Under the pieces are notes generated by a model. It made no database searches. It worked only from the letters and a program-made list of their open reading frames with translations, and was not told where the DNA came from. Source: Sordaria brevicollis (taxonomy: Eukaryota; Ascomycota; Sordariomycetes; Sordariales; Sordariaceae). From it: a stretch of DNA of 64,000 bases. The translations under genes were made by a program, and so were the position numbers. The stretch's first letter is position 1, and the number at the start of each line of letters is the position of its first letter. Shown in pieces: positions 36,093 through 47,000 of the stretch. The stretch lies in the NCBI GenBank assembly GCA_033439795.1, contig JAUTDP010000012.1, forward strand, positions 310,001 through 374,000. Reading direction: 5' to 3'.

Positions 36093-38835
36093 ATGGCGTC
36101 CCCTCAGCCAGTGCGGCCTTCGTTTTCACGAAACAACAGTTCGCAGCAAGTCAACGGAGCTCACGACCGAAAACCGTCTCTGTCTTCGTTTCCGCCTCAG
36201 TCGCGGTCCGTATCTCAAATGTCGCATCATGGTCCAGCTCATCGCTCGCGCTCTCCGCAGCCGCCTCCCGCCGAACCGGATCGGAACTCCAATCTGAGCT
36301 CCAAAGGCAAGACCGCCTCCACCGGGACCGGTTTCTCCTCGCAACACAGCTCGCTTCAGTACAACAGTAATGCCATTGGCCGCCCTCGCCGCAAACTGCG
36401 CTCGCAGTACCCCCGCAAGAGCACCGAAAATCATGTCGAGTACATCTTGGTTGCCTCATTCGATATCGACCGTGGTCCGGTCATGGAGCATCAGTATCCT
36501 GTCGCTATTACCGGGGATGAGCACATGTTGGCCGAGCTCATGCTTCCAGACCAGGCCCACGCACGAAATCAAGATTGGACCATATTTTTTCTTCACAAGG
36601 ATTCGAGCCGCGAGGAAGACGAGGCGGAACGTCAGGCAAAGGAGGAGAGGCGTAGACGGAGGAAACGCAGGTTGGACCGTGAACAGGGTATCATACATGA
36701 GTCGGATGATGAAGATGACGACCTGGACGATGATGATGACTGGGATGACGATGAGACCACCGACGAAGACGAGCCCGAAGGCGGCGAGGGGCCTCCGCTA
36801 GTATATGTTCTGAACCTTGTCAACACAAAACACGACAAAACGGTTAAGAGAGGTGCAGTGGTAAAGGCGATGGCTATTTGCACCCGGCATCCATTTCTTC
36901 ATATATACAAGGTAATTCTGCCGTAAACGCAGCTCTCGTGGTTCAGCGCTGACTGGCATTCTAGCCGCTTCTACTACTGGCTTTGGAGGAATATTTCAAG
37001 TCTCCTGTTCCAGAGACACTTTCCATGCTGTTTGATGCGGTCAACGAAATGGACCTGTCGCTTATGCCCAAGCTAAGCCTTCTGGAGAGGCATCTGCTGC
37101 AAATGAGCAATAACAAGGACCTTTTCGTTGAGAAGTTCGAACAGATGATTCAGATGCGCATATCAGAGGACCGAGACGGCCTTGCAGACCAGCCTTTTGA
37201 TGCGAGTAGGAGTCCACCAAGAAGGCCTGGTATTTTCCGACATGGGACGAAAGCGCAGCTCGAAGGACATGCATCATACGCAGTACCCCGCGACACTCAC
37301 GAATTCGAGAGCAGGGTCTTGTATAAGGGCATCCCTATTCCAATCAAGGTGCCAACCGCGATTATGCCCGAGACTGTCGGCGACTTCTCACTGATCAAAC
37401 TCATACAAAACTTCTCGGAGCCCCATGCGAAACAACCACACCCCTTTCCCCTGCACTCACACCTAACCACAAACGGCCCCAACACACACCCTATAATAGT
37501 CTTGGTCAACGGTTTGCTTACCCAGAAGAGAGTAATCTTCCTAGGCCACAATATGCCTTCGGGTGAGGTTGCTGAAGCGGTTCTTGCTGCCTGCGCGCTC
37601 GCATCTGGTGGCATTCTCCGAGGGTTCACCCGACACGCCTTCCCCTATACGGATTTGACCAAGGTCGACGACCTCTTACGAGTTCCTGGCTTTATCGCTG
37701 GTGTCACAAACCCGACATTCGAACATCATCCGGAGTGGTGGGATATCCTGTGTGATCTGCCCAGTGGAAGAATCAAGATCAGTAGCAGGATTGAACAGCC
37801 TGCCATTACAGAGGGTCTCGTCTACTTCCAGCAGCAAAACCCAACTTGTGCTTCACTAGTGCACCAAAGCCACTCGAGCAGTGCAGCGGACCTGACAGGC
37901 GACCAGGCCTTCATGGCTGACATGCTGAAAAGCATAGCCACGAGAGCTGGGGAGCGTGTGATCCGGGCCAAGTGGCGGGACTGGGTTCTCAAGTTCACAC
38001 GTATCGCCGCCGCCTTCGAGGAAAGCGTATACGGCGCCAGTGCTCTTTACATAGGAAGTGACGAGCACGACAACTATCCGCACACGACCAATTCAACGGG
38101 ACACGGCTACGTATGGGCCGACGACGAGAAAAAGAGCAAAGAGCTTGCAGGGAACGTCACGAGGATAGAAGGCTGGAGGAATACTAGGAGTTACTACAGC
38201 TTTATCCAGGTTCGCGGTCACCTTTTTTCGCCCCTTTCATTCCTATTTCAGAGGGTTGAGTTTGCCTAAGTTTCCTAGTTTGGCGGTCATCAATTTTCTC
38301 CGGAGTCTCAAGTCATTTCATGCAAGGCGATGAGGGGGAAATATTGGTGCTAAAAAGAACAAGCATTGCTAACTTGTTGAATTTTCTTCAGGACGTCGCT
38401 CAGATATACACAATCCGTCCCCTCAAAGGCCTGGATCTCCATCACATGCACGATCGACTGCGCACGCAACGGTTGACGGCCATGCAGAGTCGCGATATTT
38501 ACCTGACGTTCGCCAAGTACGTCCGCAGCTACGACGAAATCTGCTTGCTCCTCAGTGTCGCGCCCGAGGCGCATGCCGGCTTGTTCTACATCGCCCTTGG
38601 ACTTTTCCATAAGGACCGAGAAGTCCGGGTGAAGACAGCGGAACTACTGGACAGAATCGCGCAGCACGAGGCGGGGCAACACTGGTGGAGGGGTCTCAGC
38701 CGGTTTGAGAAGCTTGCGTATGATCGGATCAAGAAGGAGGTCCAGATGACTGAGGCGCAAGCTGGAATGGGGGGTTTGACGATAACACCGGGGTCAAATG
38801 AGGACCCTATGAGGAGGATTAGCCGGGAGGGGTGA
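36093..38835 (+). CDS. AFI1: Arf3-interacting protein AFI1 (Afi1/SPA domains), DENN-related
   Basis: In yeast, Afi1 polarises the small GTPase Arf3 at the plasma membrane. Exons 36093-36911, 36965-38209 and 38392-38835 give 835 aa. A Ser/Pro-rich disordered start precedes the Afi1 N-terminal domain ([20 protein letters not shown] at about 115-135, IFFLHKD), which holds a basic segment followed by an Asp/Glu tract. [20 protein letters not shown] and the [14 protein letters not shown] block continue the DENN-like module. The SPA-type region follows ([14 protein letters not shown]...[18 protein letters not shown]...). The final exon ([23 protein letters not shown]...) completes it. Phase-0 junctions fit these blocks. 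Intron 2 is unusually long for this window (182 nt). Confidence 0.9.
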
Positions 38836-39195
38836 ATAATGGTCTTGTGTGATACCTATTTGTTATTCGAGTGAGGACAAGCAATGAGAGTAATAGTGTA
38901 AGGGCGTCAAGCAGGCTGAGGAGTTGTTGTTCTTATCATCACCATCATTTGCTGCATTTGCGTGGCATATATAGCAGGCATTACGTGTTGGGAGGGGGCG
39001 CTGCTGCTTCATTTATTACACCACACTAAACAACCAAAAAGGTTCAAGTTGAGATCGATATAGAGGAGACATCCATCACTTTGATGTATAGAAAATCTTT
39101 ATATTTTATAGACGTACGGTTGATTCCGCCCTCTTCTCGACCCATCCGCAACGGGTTCCCCAACGTGTCTCGTCAACACTGTTCAACCCGCTCAC
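38836..39195. other. Convergent intergenic region
   Basis: 360 bases between the ends of AFI1 and the S-formylglutathione hydrolase gene. An A+T-rich patch near 39095-39110 could serve in 3'-end formation. Nothing else seen. Confidence 0.5.
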
Positions 39196-40140
39196 CTAGA
39201 GAAGTCCGAGATACTTGGCCGCGTGGTCAACGTGATCATCGCTGAACGACGCCATGAAGTAGTACGAGTGGTCGTAATCCTATTCAGTTCGTGTTAGTCA
39301 TAATCATCACCCTTCGCCAAGAGCATCAAAACTCACCTCCTGATACCTCACCGTGACACCCTCCACGCCCGCCTCCTTAACCGCCTTCTCAAAGTTCTCC
39401 GGCAACAATTGTCCCTGCTTATAAAAATTATCCCCGGTACCAACGTCAACCAGCACCCTCGCATCCTTATTTCCCCTCCACGCTTCCCCCTTAATCAGAT
39501 CCGTAGAATCATACTTCTTCCACTCCTCCTTATTCTCCTCGCCCAAGTAACCCCCAAACGCCTTCTTTCCCCACGCGCACTCGCACGGGTTCGCAATCGG
39601 CGCAAACGCGCTCACGCTCTTGTACATGCCCGGGTTCTTCAGATACAGACTCAGCGCGCCGTGTCCGCCCATCGAATGGCCCGTGATGCTGACCCTCTCG
39701 GAATCAAGGTACTTTCCAAACTCCTCATCGCCAAACAACACCTTGGGCAGTTCCGAAGTGATGTACGAGTACATGTTATACCCCTTCTTATACGGCTCCT
39801 GGGTAGCATCCACATAAAACCCGGCTCCTTCACCGAAATCCCAAGAATCCTTTTCGCCGGGCAGGTTGAGTCCGCGGGGCGAGGTGTCGGGGTAAACGAC
39901 GGCGAGACCGCGCTTGGAGGCGCCGTGCTGGAAGAACCCCTTTTCGGAACAGTTCTCGGGAGTGCAGGTTAGGCCGGAGAGGTAGATTAGGACGGGAACC
40001 TTGGTGCCAGGGGATTTGAGAGCGGAGGGGGGGAGGTAGATGTTTACGGCCATGTCGGTCCCCGTGGAGGTGGAGGGGTGGGAGAGCTTGAAGAGCTTGC
40101 CGCCGAAGGAGGCGATGGTGGCTTTGACGGTGAGACCCAT
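39196..40140 (-). CDS. S-formylglutathione hydrolase (esterase D family)
   Basis: Last step of glutathione-dependent formaldehyde detoxification: S-formylglutathione to glutathione and formate. Exons 40140-39337 and 39279-39196 give 295 aa, the usual family length. The catalytic Ser is in GHSMGGHGAL (about 156), Asp in DVGTGDNFY and His in DYDHSYYF, which is encoded right after the 57-nt intron. YLSGLTCTPENC and DTSPRG are further signatures. The frame stays open upstream to an ATG at 40374 that would add 78 residues rich in Arg, Ser and Pro, with hardly any acidic residue; this could be a mitochondrial or other targeting form or simply leader. I take 40140 as the main start. Confidence 0.94.
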
Positions 40141-40374
40141 TTTGTCGGCGAAGATGGCTCGCTGGGAGATTTTGAGTTTGGTGAGTTTTGGTGTTGGGTG
40201 GTAGCAGCGAGGACGAGGGAAGGGGGTGCTGACGGCGGATGGATGGTGATTCCGAGTTGTTGATGAGGTGAAGCTGCTCAGTGGTTGGCGGCGAGCTTGA
40301 CTTTTGAAGAGTGGAAAGAGTAAAGAAGATGACAAGTTCCTTCGTGAACAGTTGTAAGCGGAAACTGTTATCAT

Positions 40375-41062
40375 TATCAAACCAAACTAACAGTATGAAA
40401 CTTATCAGGCCATATATAACCCCGCTTATGTAAATGAATTAAGCCTAACTCAACGCTAGATTACTATGATATCGGCTTCTTCTTGAAGTCAATTTGAAGC
40501 TGTTAATGGTCAACTGGAAGCTATGAAGCACGTCAAGAGGTACCCTTTACCCCACCTGAAGCTCACTGCCGATGCCGCTGTGATATAGGCGGGGTAAACA
40601 CGGTAAAAAGATGCAATGCCGTCATCTGCGCATGGAATTGGTTGCCAAGTGACAAGGGGTGCATGAAAAAGATGATTGGGTAAGACGGTCAATATCTCCG
40701 AATTGCCGACCCTAACCCGAGGATATGCTATAACAGTCCTCACTCCTCGAGATATCTTCCTATCTTCGAATATATCCCAATTTTTCTTTTCCTGGACTTG
40801 TAATTTTCCTTCATCTTGCTCGAAACGGGAACAAACAAAGGATGGCTCTTTTAGCAAGGGTGATGGCTGATGGTTTGACAGGAGACGAGAAAAAGTTTCC
40901 TTGATAAAAGTACCACACGTCTTCGACCACACACCACCGTTCAACTCGCCAGGAATTCACCAACAACAGACGATCCCCAAACTGTGTTCTCTTTCCTCAT
41001 GCCACAGTCACGGAACTTCCTTACGCAAGCCCATGGCCCTAGTCAAGGAACTGGATGGAGAA
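40375..41062. other. Intergenic region
   Basis: About 690 bases between two minus-strand genes, holding the hydrolase promoter and the 3' side of the small secreted protein gene. No additional gene recognised. Confidence 0.5.
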
Positions 41063-41791
41063 CTACGGCACAACCGGAGCAACACCCAAGTGACACTCAA
41101 ATGAGGAGATATAATGACCCCATCCCACCGCGCTGAGGTTGAACCTATGCTCGTACTGAGGCGACACGCCGCCGAGGGTACAGCCTTCGGGAGAGGTGCA
41201 GATTCCTCCGCAAGACATGCTATTTTGACCGGTCGGGTCGAGGCTTGAGGTTAGTGTCCGTTGTGTATACAGATTCGTATATGTGATGCTGTATCACAAG
41301 GAAAATCTCGGTAAGGAAGTGGGATAGGTAGGTAAAGCAAACGGGGCTGGGATGAGGTAGGTCGTGTATCAATTTCTCTGGGGGAGAAGTTGGCCTATTC
41401 AAATGCGGTGTCGGGTGGAGTAGTGGTCTTGAGGCCACACGGCAAAGAAGCCAGGGGAGACCACCGACTGATGTACCACTGATCAAGACACTCACATATA
41501 AGGATAACAGTACCACTCCCCATCATCCAGCACAAATGTGCTCGCATTCCTCAAAAACGGCACCGGCAGGTCGTAACAAATCTCCATTTGGTAGATATCA
41601 TAAATACAAGCTGGAGAGGCGTTGGGGCCGTTGCAGATGAGGATTCCGCCTACAGTTCCAGTCTCCATGTTTGCTTGTAACTTGTTGGTAGTGGTATTGT
41701 CTCCGGCGAGATCGGAGTAAGAGGGAAAGGTAGTAGGTATGGCGGAGGTCAGGAAAGAGAGGGATAGGGCAAGGAGGGTTGATAACTTCAT
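41063..41791 (-). CDS. Small secreted cysteine-rich protein, eight cysteines
   Basis: Two exons, 41791-41496 and 41219-41063, with a 276-nt intron (donor GTGAGT, branch CACTAAC, acceptor AAAATAG), give 150 aa. A signal peptide (MKLSTLLALSLSFLTSAIP) is followed by a mature part of about 130 aa. It has eight Cys: LIC, PAC, EIC and WYC in exon 1; MSC, GIC, EGC and FEC in exon 2. An even number suits four disulfides. The segment CTSPEGCTLGG and the ending VGWGHYISSFEC look like a conserved plan seen in small secreted ascomycete proteins. NNTT-like and NAS sites could be N-glycosylated. The splice is supported by exact frame restoration and by the completion of the cysteine set. Without splicing the frame stops directly after YPYM. 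Function unknown. Confidence 0.75.
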
Positions 41792-43079
41792 GATGTTTTC
41801 AGGTGCTGGCTGGGACCAATCTATAGGGGCGTGCTGTCGAATATTTGTTTTTTGTGGACGGAAGACGAGAAGCTTTCGTCAATGGCAACAAATGTCCTCC
41901 TTTGCTGTGTTACTTCAGTTCTATTTCGATAACGGAACGGAAGGAACCAAAATTCATGAAATCAATGCACCATCCTCGCTCCTTCCTCGCGGAAATCCCA
42001 CGAAGAACTGAACATGTCATCGCCTGGCAACCCAACCTGAGCATAAAAGGAAGGAGCGGTCAGGATGTGTGCACGTACAATGACCCTTTTTCCATCAAGT
42101 AATTGGCCATGGTATAATGAGTTGGAAAAGTAGTCAGGAATTTTTTGTTCGTTCAGCTTGAGAGTTTCCTGTCGTTGACACACAATTACAATAATCTGAA
42201 TTGACAACCACTCTTCAGATGTCCATGAGGTGTTATTGGAGTTTTTGAACATGATTCCCACGCCTTGTCCGATTTTTACTTTTCTATCATCGCTGAGCCT
42301 TGAATGATGAGGATTGGGACTGACTGTCGCCATGACACTACCCTATCCTACCAAACAACCGTGCTCATAACCCCTTGCGCAGCTCGGCGCAGGTACCTGC
42401 CTTCATCTTGATTTCATCTTTCTTTTTACGTCAACTTAAGCTCATCAGTGGAGTCATTTGGATTGCGGTGAGAACATGAAACAAAAGAATGGACGAACCG
42501 CAGGCAACTGATGTGCAAGGTACCCGACCACCCGGACGATCACCGTGCTAATTCGCCAATAAGTGGTTTGAAAATGTCTCACTTTTGCTATTGCCAAATG
42601 TGCCAAGTTGTTGTTGTTGTGACTGCAGGTAGTTGAAGTAAACTCAACTGTGGTGAACGATCCGACTTCAATATTCAAGACTCGGAATACGCGTAAAAAG
42701 TGATTTTGAAATCGTTTTGAATTATCCAAAATAAACCCCCGAGAGGGGATTCTAATCTATATGTACAATCGAAGCGTATGGTATCATTATATCCTTTTCG
42801 CAGTCAGCCCGATATCATCGGATTCCCTTCTTTCAGGAGTGTCCGACGCGGTGGTGTGACTCGACCGCGAGTTCATCATCATAAACATTTCCCAACTCCT
42901 TCCTCCCTTCATGGCTTCTCGCAGGTATCCACCTGCCAATTCCCCCCTACTCCCCAAAAAGTAAAATGCTGGACCGTGAAAATCGTATCCTCATGCATTA
43001 TATGAACAGAAGGGTATCGTTAAAGGAGTGTCGTCGTTTGTATCATAAACATTAATTTGTCCTACTAGATCAAAGTGAT
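41792..43079. other. Intergenic region
   Basis: 1.3 kb between two minus-strand genes for secreted proteins. Only short, unconvincing ORFs. Promoter of the small secreted protein gene is expected on the left side. Confidence 0.5.
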
Positions 43080-44050
43080 CTAGAGAAGAGCGAAGGCGCC
43101 AAAGAGGCCAGCAACAAGAGCCACGACAGGGCTCTTCTGCATCATGTTGTTGGCAGCACCGATAACAGGGGCGGAACCGCTGGTCTCGCTGGGAGGAGCA
43201 GATCCAACAGTCGAGGTGGTGGGGAGGATGACAGTGGTTGGGGGAGGAGCGATGGGGGTGTAGATGGTGTTGTTGGCAGAGACGATGACGGTGGAGTACT
43301 GGGTTTCAACAACACCGGTGCCCTGGGTGATGGGGATGGTAACGTCGACGGCCTTGGTGATGGTCTGAGGGACCACGGTGGTGTAGGTGTGAACCTCGGT
43401 GACGGCAGTGGTGATGGTGTTGGTCTTGGTGATGTAGACGGTCTCACCCTTCGAGACGGTAGTGATGGTGGTCTCGGGGCAGACGACGGTCTCGTACACA
43501 TCGGTGTGCTCATACTCGGTGGCTACGGAGGTGGTGTAGACAGTCTCGGTGTGAGGGACCTTGGTGTAGAGGGTAGAGGTGGAGGTCCAGACAACCTCAA
43601 CGGTAGAGCCACCGACAACCTTGGTCTCGGTGACGGGGCATAGCTCAGTGATGGTGGTGTAGATGACTACTGATTGTTAGTGAGGGATATCAGACAGGAA
43701 CCATTAAGTGAAACACATACTGGCTTCATCGGTCTTGGTTACTGGAGGAGCAACATCGGTAACAGTGATGACGGTAGGGACCTTGGTCTCCACGGTGCTG
43801 GTGGTAGTGTACGTCTTAGTGACAGTCTCACCACCCTTGGTGATGGTCGTCGTCTCAGGGCAGACCTTTCATATTGTTAGCATTGACTCTTATGGTGAGT
43901 ATCAGAAGACGAGCAACATACAGTTGTGTAAGTGACAATCACTTCAGTGGTATAGCTAACGTGGCCACCACCGCCATGGCCATAACCTCTTGGGATGTTG
44001 GCTCCAAGGACCGAGGAGGCCAAAGCAACGAGGGACAAAGCGGCCTTCAT
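43080..44050 (-). CDS. Thr/Val-rich putative GPI-anchored cell-wall protein with CP-repeat modules
   Basis: Exons 44050-43922, 43865-43721 and 43669-43080 give 287 aa. It has a signal peptide (MKAALSLVALASSVLG), a short His/Gly segment, and a long Thr/Val-rich extracellular part suited to O-mannosylation. A C-terminal hydrophobic tail (SPVVALVAGLFGAFALL) after a GAANN segment is a likely GPI signal. Three related modules start with a CP pair: VCPETTTITKGGETV, ELCPVTETKVVGGSTV and VVCPETTITTVSKGETV. Each continues into TKT/TST repeats and a YTT segment. Both introns are about 50 nt; intron 2 ends in a tandem CAGTAG acceptor. The role, wall structure or adhesion, is inferred from composition only. 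Confidence 0.86.
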
Positions 44051-47000
44051 TTTGAATTAGGCTGGTTGATTTGTGAGGTGTAGCGAGGGTCTGATATGTT
44101 CAGATATCTTGAGGATAGGTTGAGGAAGCGAGAGGCTTAAGTAACCTTAGCGAAGGAGTCACTTGAAGGAGGTTGGCTGGGAGATGCTTGACCGAGAGGG
44201 CTGGGAAGAAGAAAGAAGGACAGAAGACCTGCAGTAGAGAACGGGATGGTGGCTTGTTATACATGTGCGAGACGGGAGCAGAGGGACAGAGAAACACACC
44301 ATGGCCCTGTAGCCTGGTAGAACCCAACAGAAGAGGTGGATATTGTTTGCAATGACATCGTTGGCTGCCATGTTACTCGACTGCAGGGAACTAAAAATCC
44401 CGAAAGGGATGGGCCCTTGGAGTTGACGGCGTTGCAACAACGGGATGTGAAGGATGGGTCAGCAGGAAAATCAGAGAAGGGCCGGCGAGGTTGGGCAACC
44501 ACCCAAAGCCGTGTAAGCTAGGTACCAGGGAGAGCTCCATCAAGGAGTTTGTGTGGGACTGCTGGAGACGGAGACGATTGCTGGATCCGGCTGCTCTGGT
44601 TGGCCATACGATTTGTGCGGTCTGTAGCCATGTTGTGTTGCAGTGTATCTTGACTTCCGGATGATGGAGGAGCCTTGTTTGCAAGAGACCTTCGCATCTG
44701 AAATGACAACCTCCCTAGTACGCACAGTCAGATAGCGTCGATCCAATGTCAAGGACTATCGTTGTGGGTGTTGAGCTCTTGCTATGAAGTGTGCCTGTCC
44801 ATGTTTACACCCCTGGCCATAGCCTTATCCCTCGAGGTAGCCTCACCACCCTAATTCGGTAGGCAAGAAGAGCTTGTTGGTCATAGGTATCCCTTCTGGT
44901 TGCTTTGTTCCAACAGCATTTGTCGACACAGGGGGCTGGATATCACACATCACAAATCCGCCCATTTTCGTGTGGCGTTCCCTAGCATTGTGAGGAGAAG
45001 GTCGAACACGATATCTTTGCTTACAGAGACTGTCGAAAGTCAACTGTACATGGCAGTCCGAAGGGTATCACCGGGCTTGGGAACCGGGAGTGGCATAAGC
45101 CATATCGTAGGTTGGACTAATCATTGAGCCAAGAACTTTCTCGTGTTCCCCCGCGGTTTGAAAGTGGTAGGGTGGGATTGACCCTCCCTGGGCCCCTGGC
45201 CCAGAGCGATCAAAACCCCTGCCGATGATGTCGTGACGGCAGTGATATGACGTTGGAAAAAACATGGCAGGCCTGTGGAAAATTCTCTGTCAGTTCATTT
45301 GGATGTCCCAAGCTTCGGATAGTCTGCTATAGCTGCCATAACGCTCCAAGAACAAGCCCGTTGTTGACTGTCAAGAATGATTCTCGTGAAGTGTAGAACA
45401 ACATCAAGCTGGTGGTTTAGACAAGAGAAGTTCCCCTTGCCTTTCCGTATGTACTCCTGCTGATCGCATGGCATACGCTTGCTTTTTCGACTGCGTCAAG
45501 CTGCAAATCCATATGCGCGGCGACTGTCAAGAGCACATCACAGCACTCACTAGTGGAGATACGGTAAAGTCTAGTGAGTTGGAGTCCGGATTTGGCGATG
45601 CAATCGGGAGTTTTTCTCTTCTGAAGAGGTCTTGGTCGTGTGTGGCTGGCCCTGGCAAGGGAAGTACTGCAAAATCTGACCACCCGCCAGATCCAAGTCG
45701 CCCTGCAATGACCGCCCTGACTGGTTCGTGGTTGGCTGGGTTGGGTGTTCGGACGGTTGTGGTGCGGATGATCTTGTCGCAACACGAAGGTTCGTGCAGG
45801 ACCCAAAGAAATTCGCTAGAGATTCTCGTGCCCAGGGGGGGTGAGCTTTGGCTGCAGCCAGCGAGATCTGCAGGTCTCACAACTTGGCCATAGGAAAGCA
45901 AAACCTGTTGGGTTAACCGAATATCCAGACAGGAACAAAGAGAAGCATCCCGTTGACCCCTCTCCAGTGTTCCGGTACTTGTCTCCCGAGCAACCGTTTA
46001 GACGTTAGATGGCATGATAGCCGTAACCCGTACCGAGTTGTTGCCGACTATCCAGAGGCTTTCTTTCAAGCTTATAGAGAGGCTTGTTAAGACGTGCCCC
46101 AGGTAAGCTCCGAGTAATAACATGGCGTCATCTCAACCGTTGTTTTCCGGGGGAAGCGATTTCCGGCCAGAGGGGGATCAACGACTAAGTGGGACCGATC
46201 CGGGGAGCTAGATCGTGGGCAACGATGAATGGGTTGACCGAAATGTCGGAGCGAGGGAACTGTGAGATACCGAGCGAGCTGAAAGCTCAAAACCACCATC
46301 TGTCTGTCTAGTATAGTGCTTCTTGCTGGCACCACTCACCGGGCAAGTCAAGCGAAAAAAGGGACGAGATGTCAGCAGCTGCTGCTGAGACAAGTGGTTG
46401 CTAGCTCGGAGGTGATGAGGTGCTGGCAGCTTGGCTTCAACTTCGGTGAGCATGGTGTTCTGGCCAGCATCGAGTGACTGCTGGTGTGTGAGTGTCTTGA
46501 CAAGTCTCGGGTACATGATATCTGGCGGATATGCGAGGTGACCTGAGTAGCTGAGGCTATTGGTGAGTTGAGCACTGCAGTGACAGGGCTTTGGATGTTG
46601 CAATTGGGCTGTGAGGCGACTCGACTCTCTCTGGAGTCTGAAGAGCACGCGAGATGCACTCTTGAGTTGTGGCCCAATTTTTTCATGGGATTTGGCCACA
46701 ACTGTCGTGATCATTCTTGTCGACAATGCTTGTCGCTTCGCCGTATCCACTGCTCAACTGCTCTTTATTCGACGGTGCCTGACCATCGACACCCATGATG
46801 AGCTGGTGTTGGTGTTGAGCGAACAAAAGAGGCGGTCATAGTGGTATCGTCAAAGGCATTTCATCTAGTCTTCTGCGCATAGTCGTATAAATGGGATGAC
46901 AAGTCATCCGGTTGCTTTGTATCCCGGATTTGGGATGAAAGGCTGACTGGCTGGGCTGTTGATGAATTGCTGCAACGGAATTTGATGATCAGTTGAGAAA

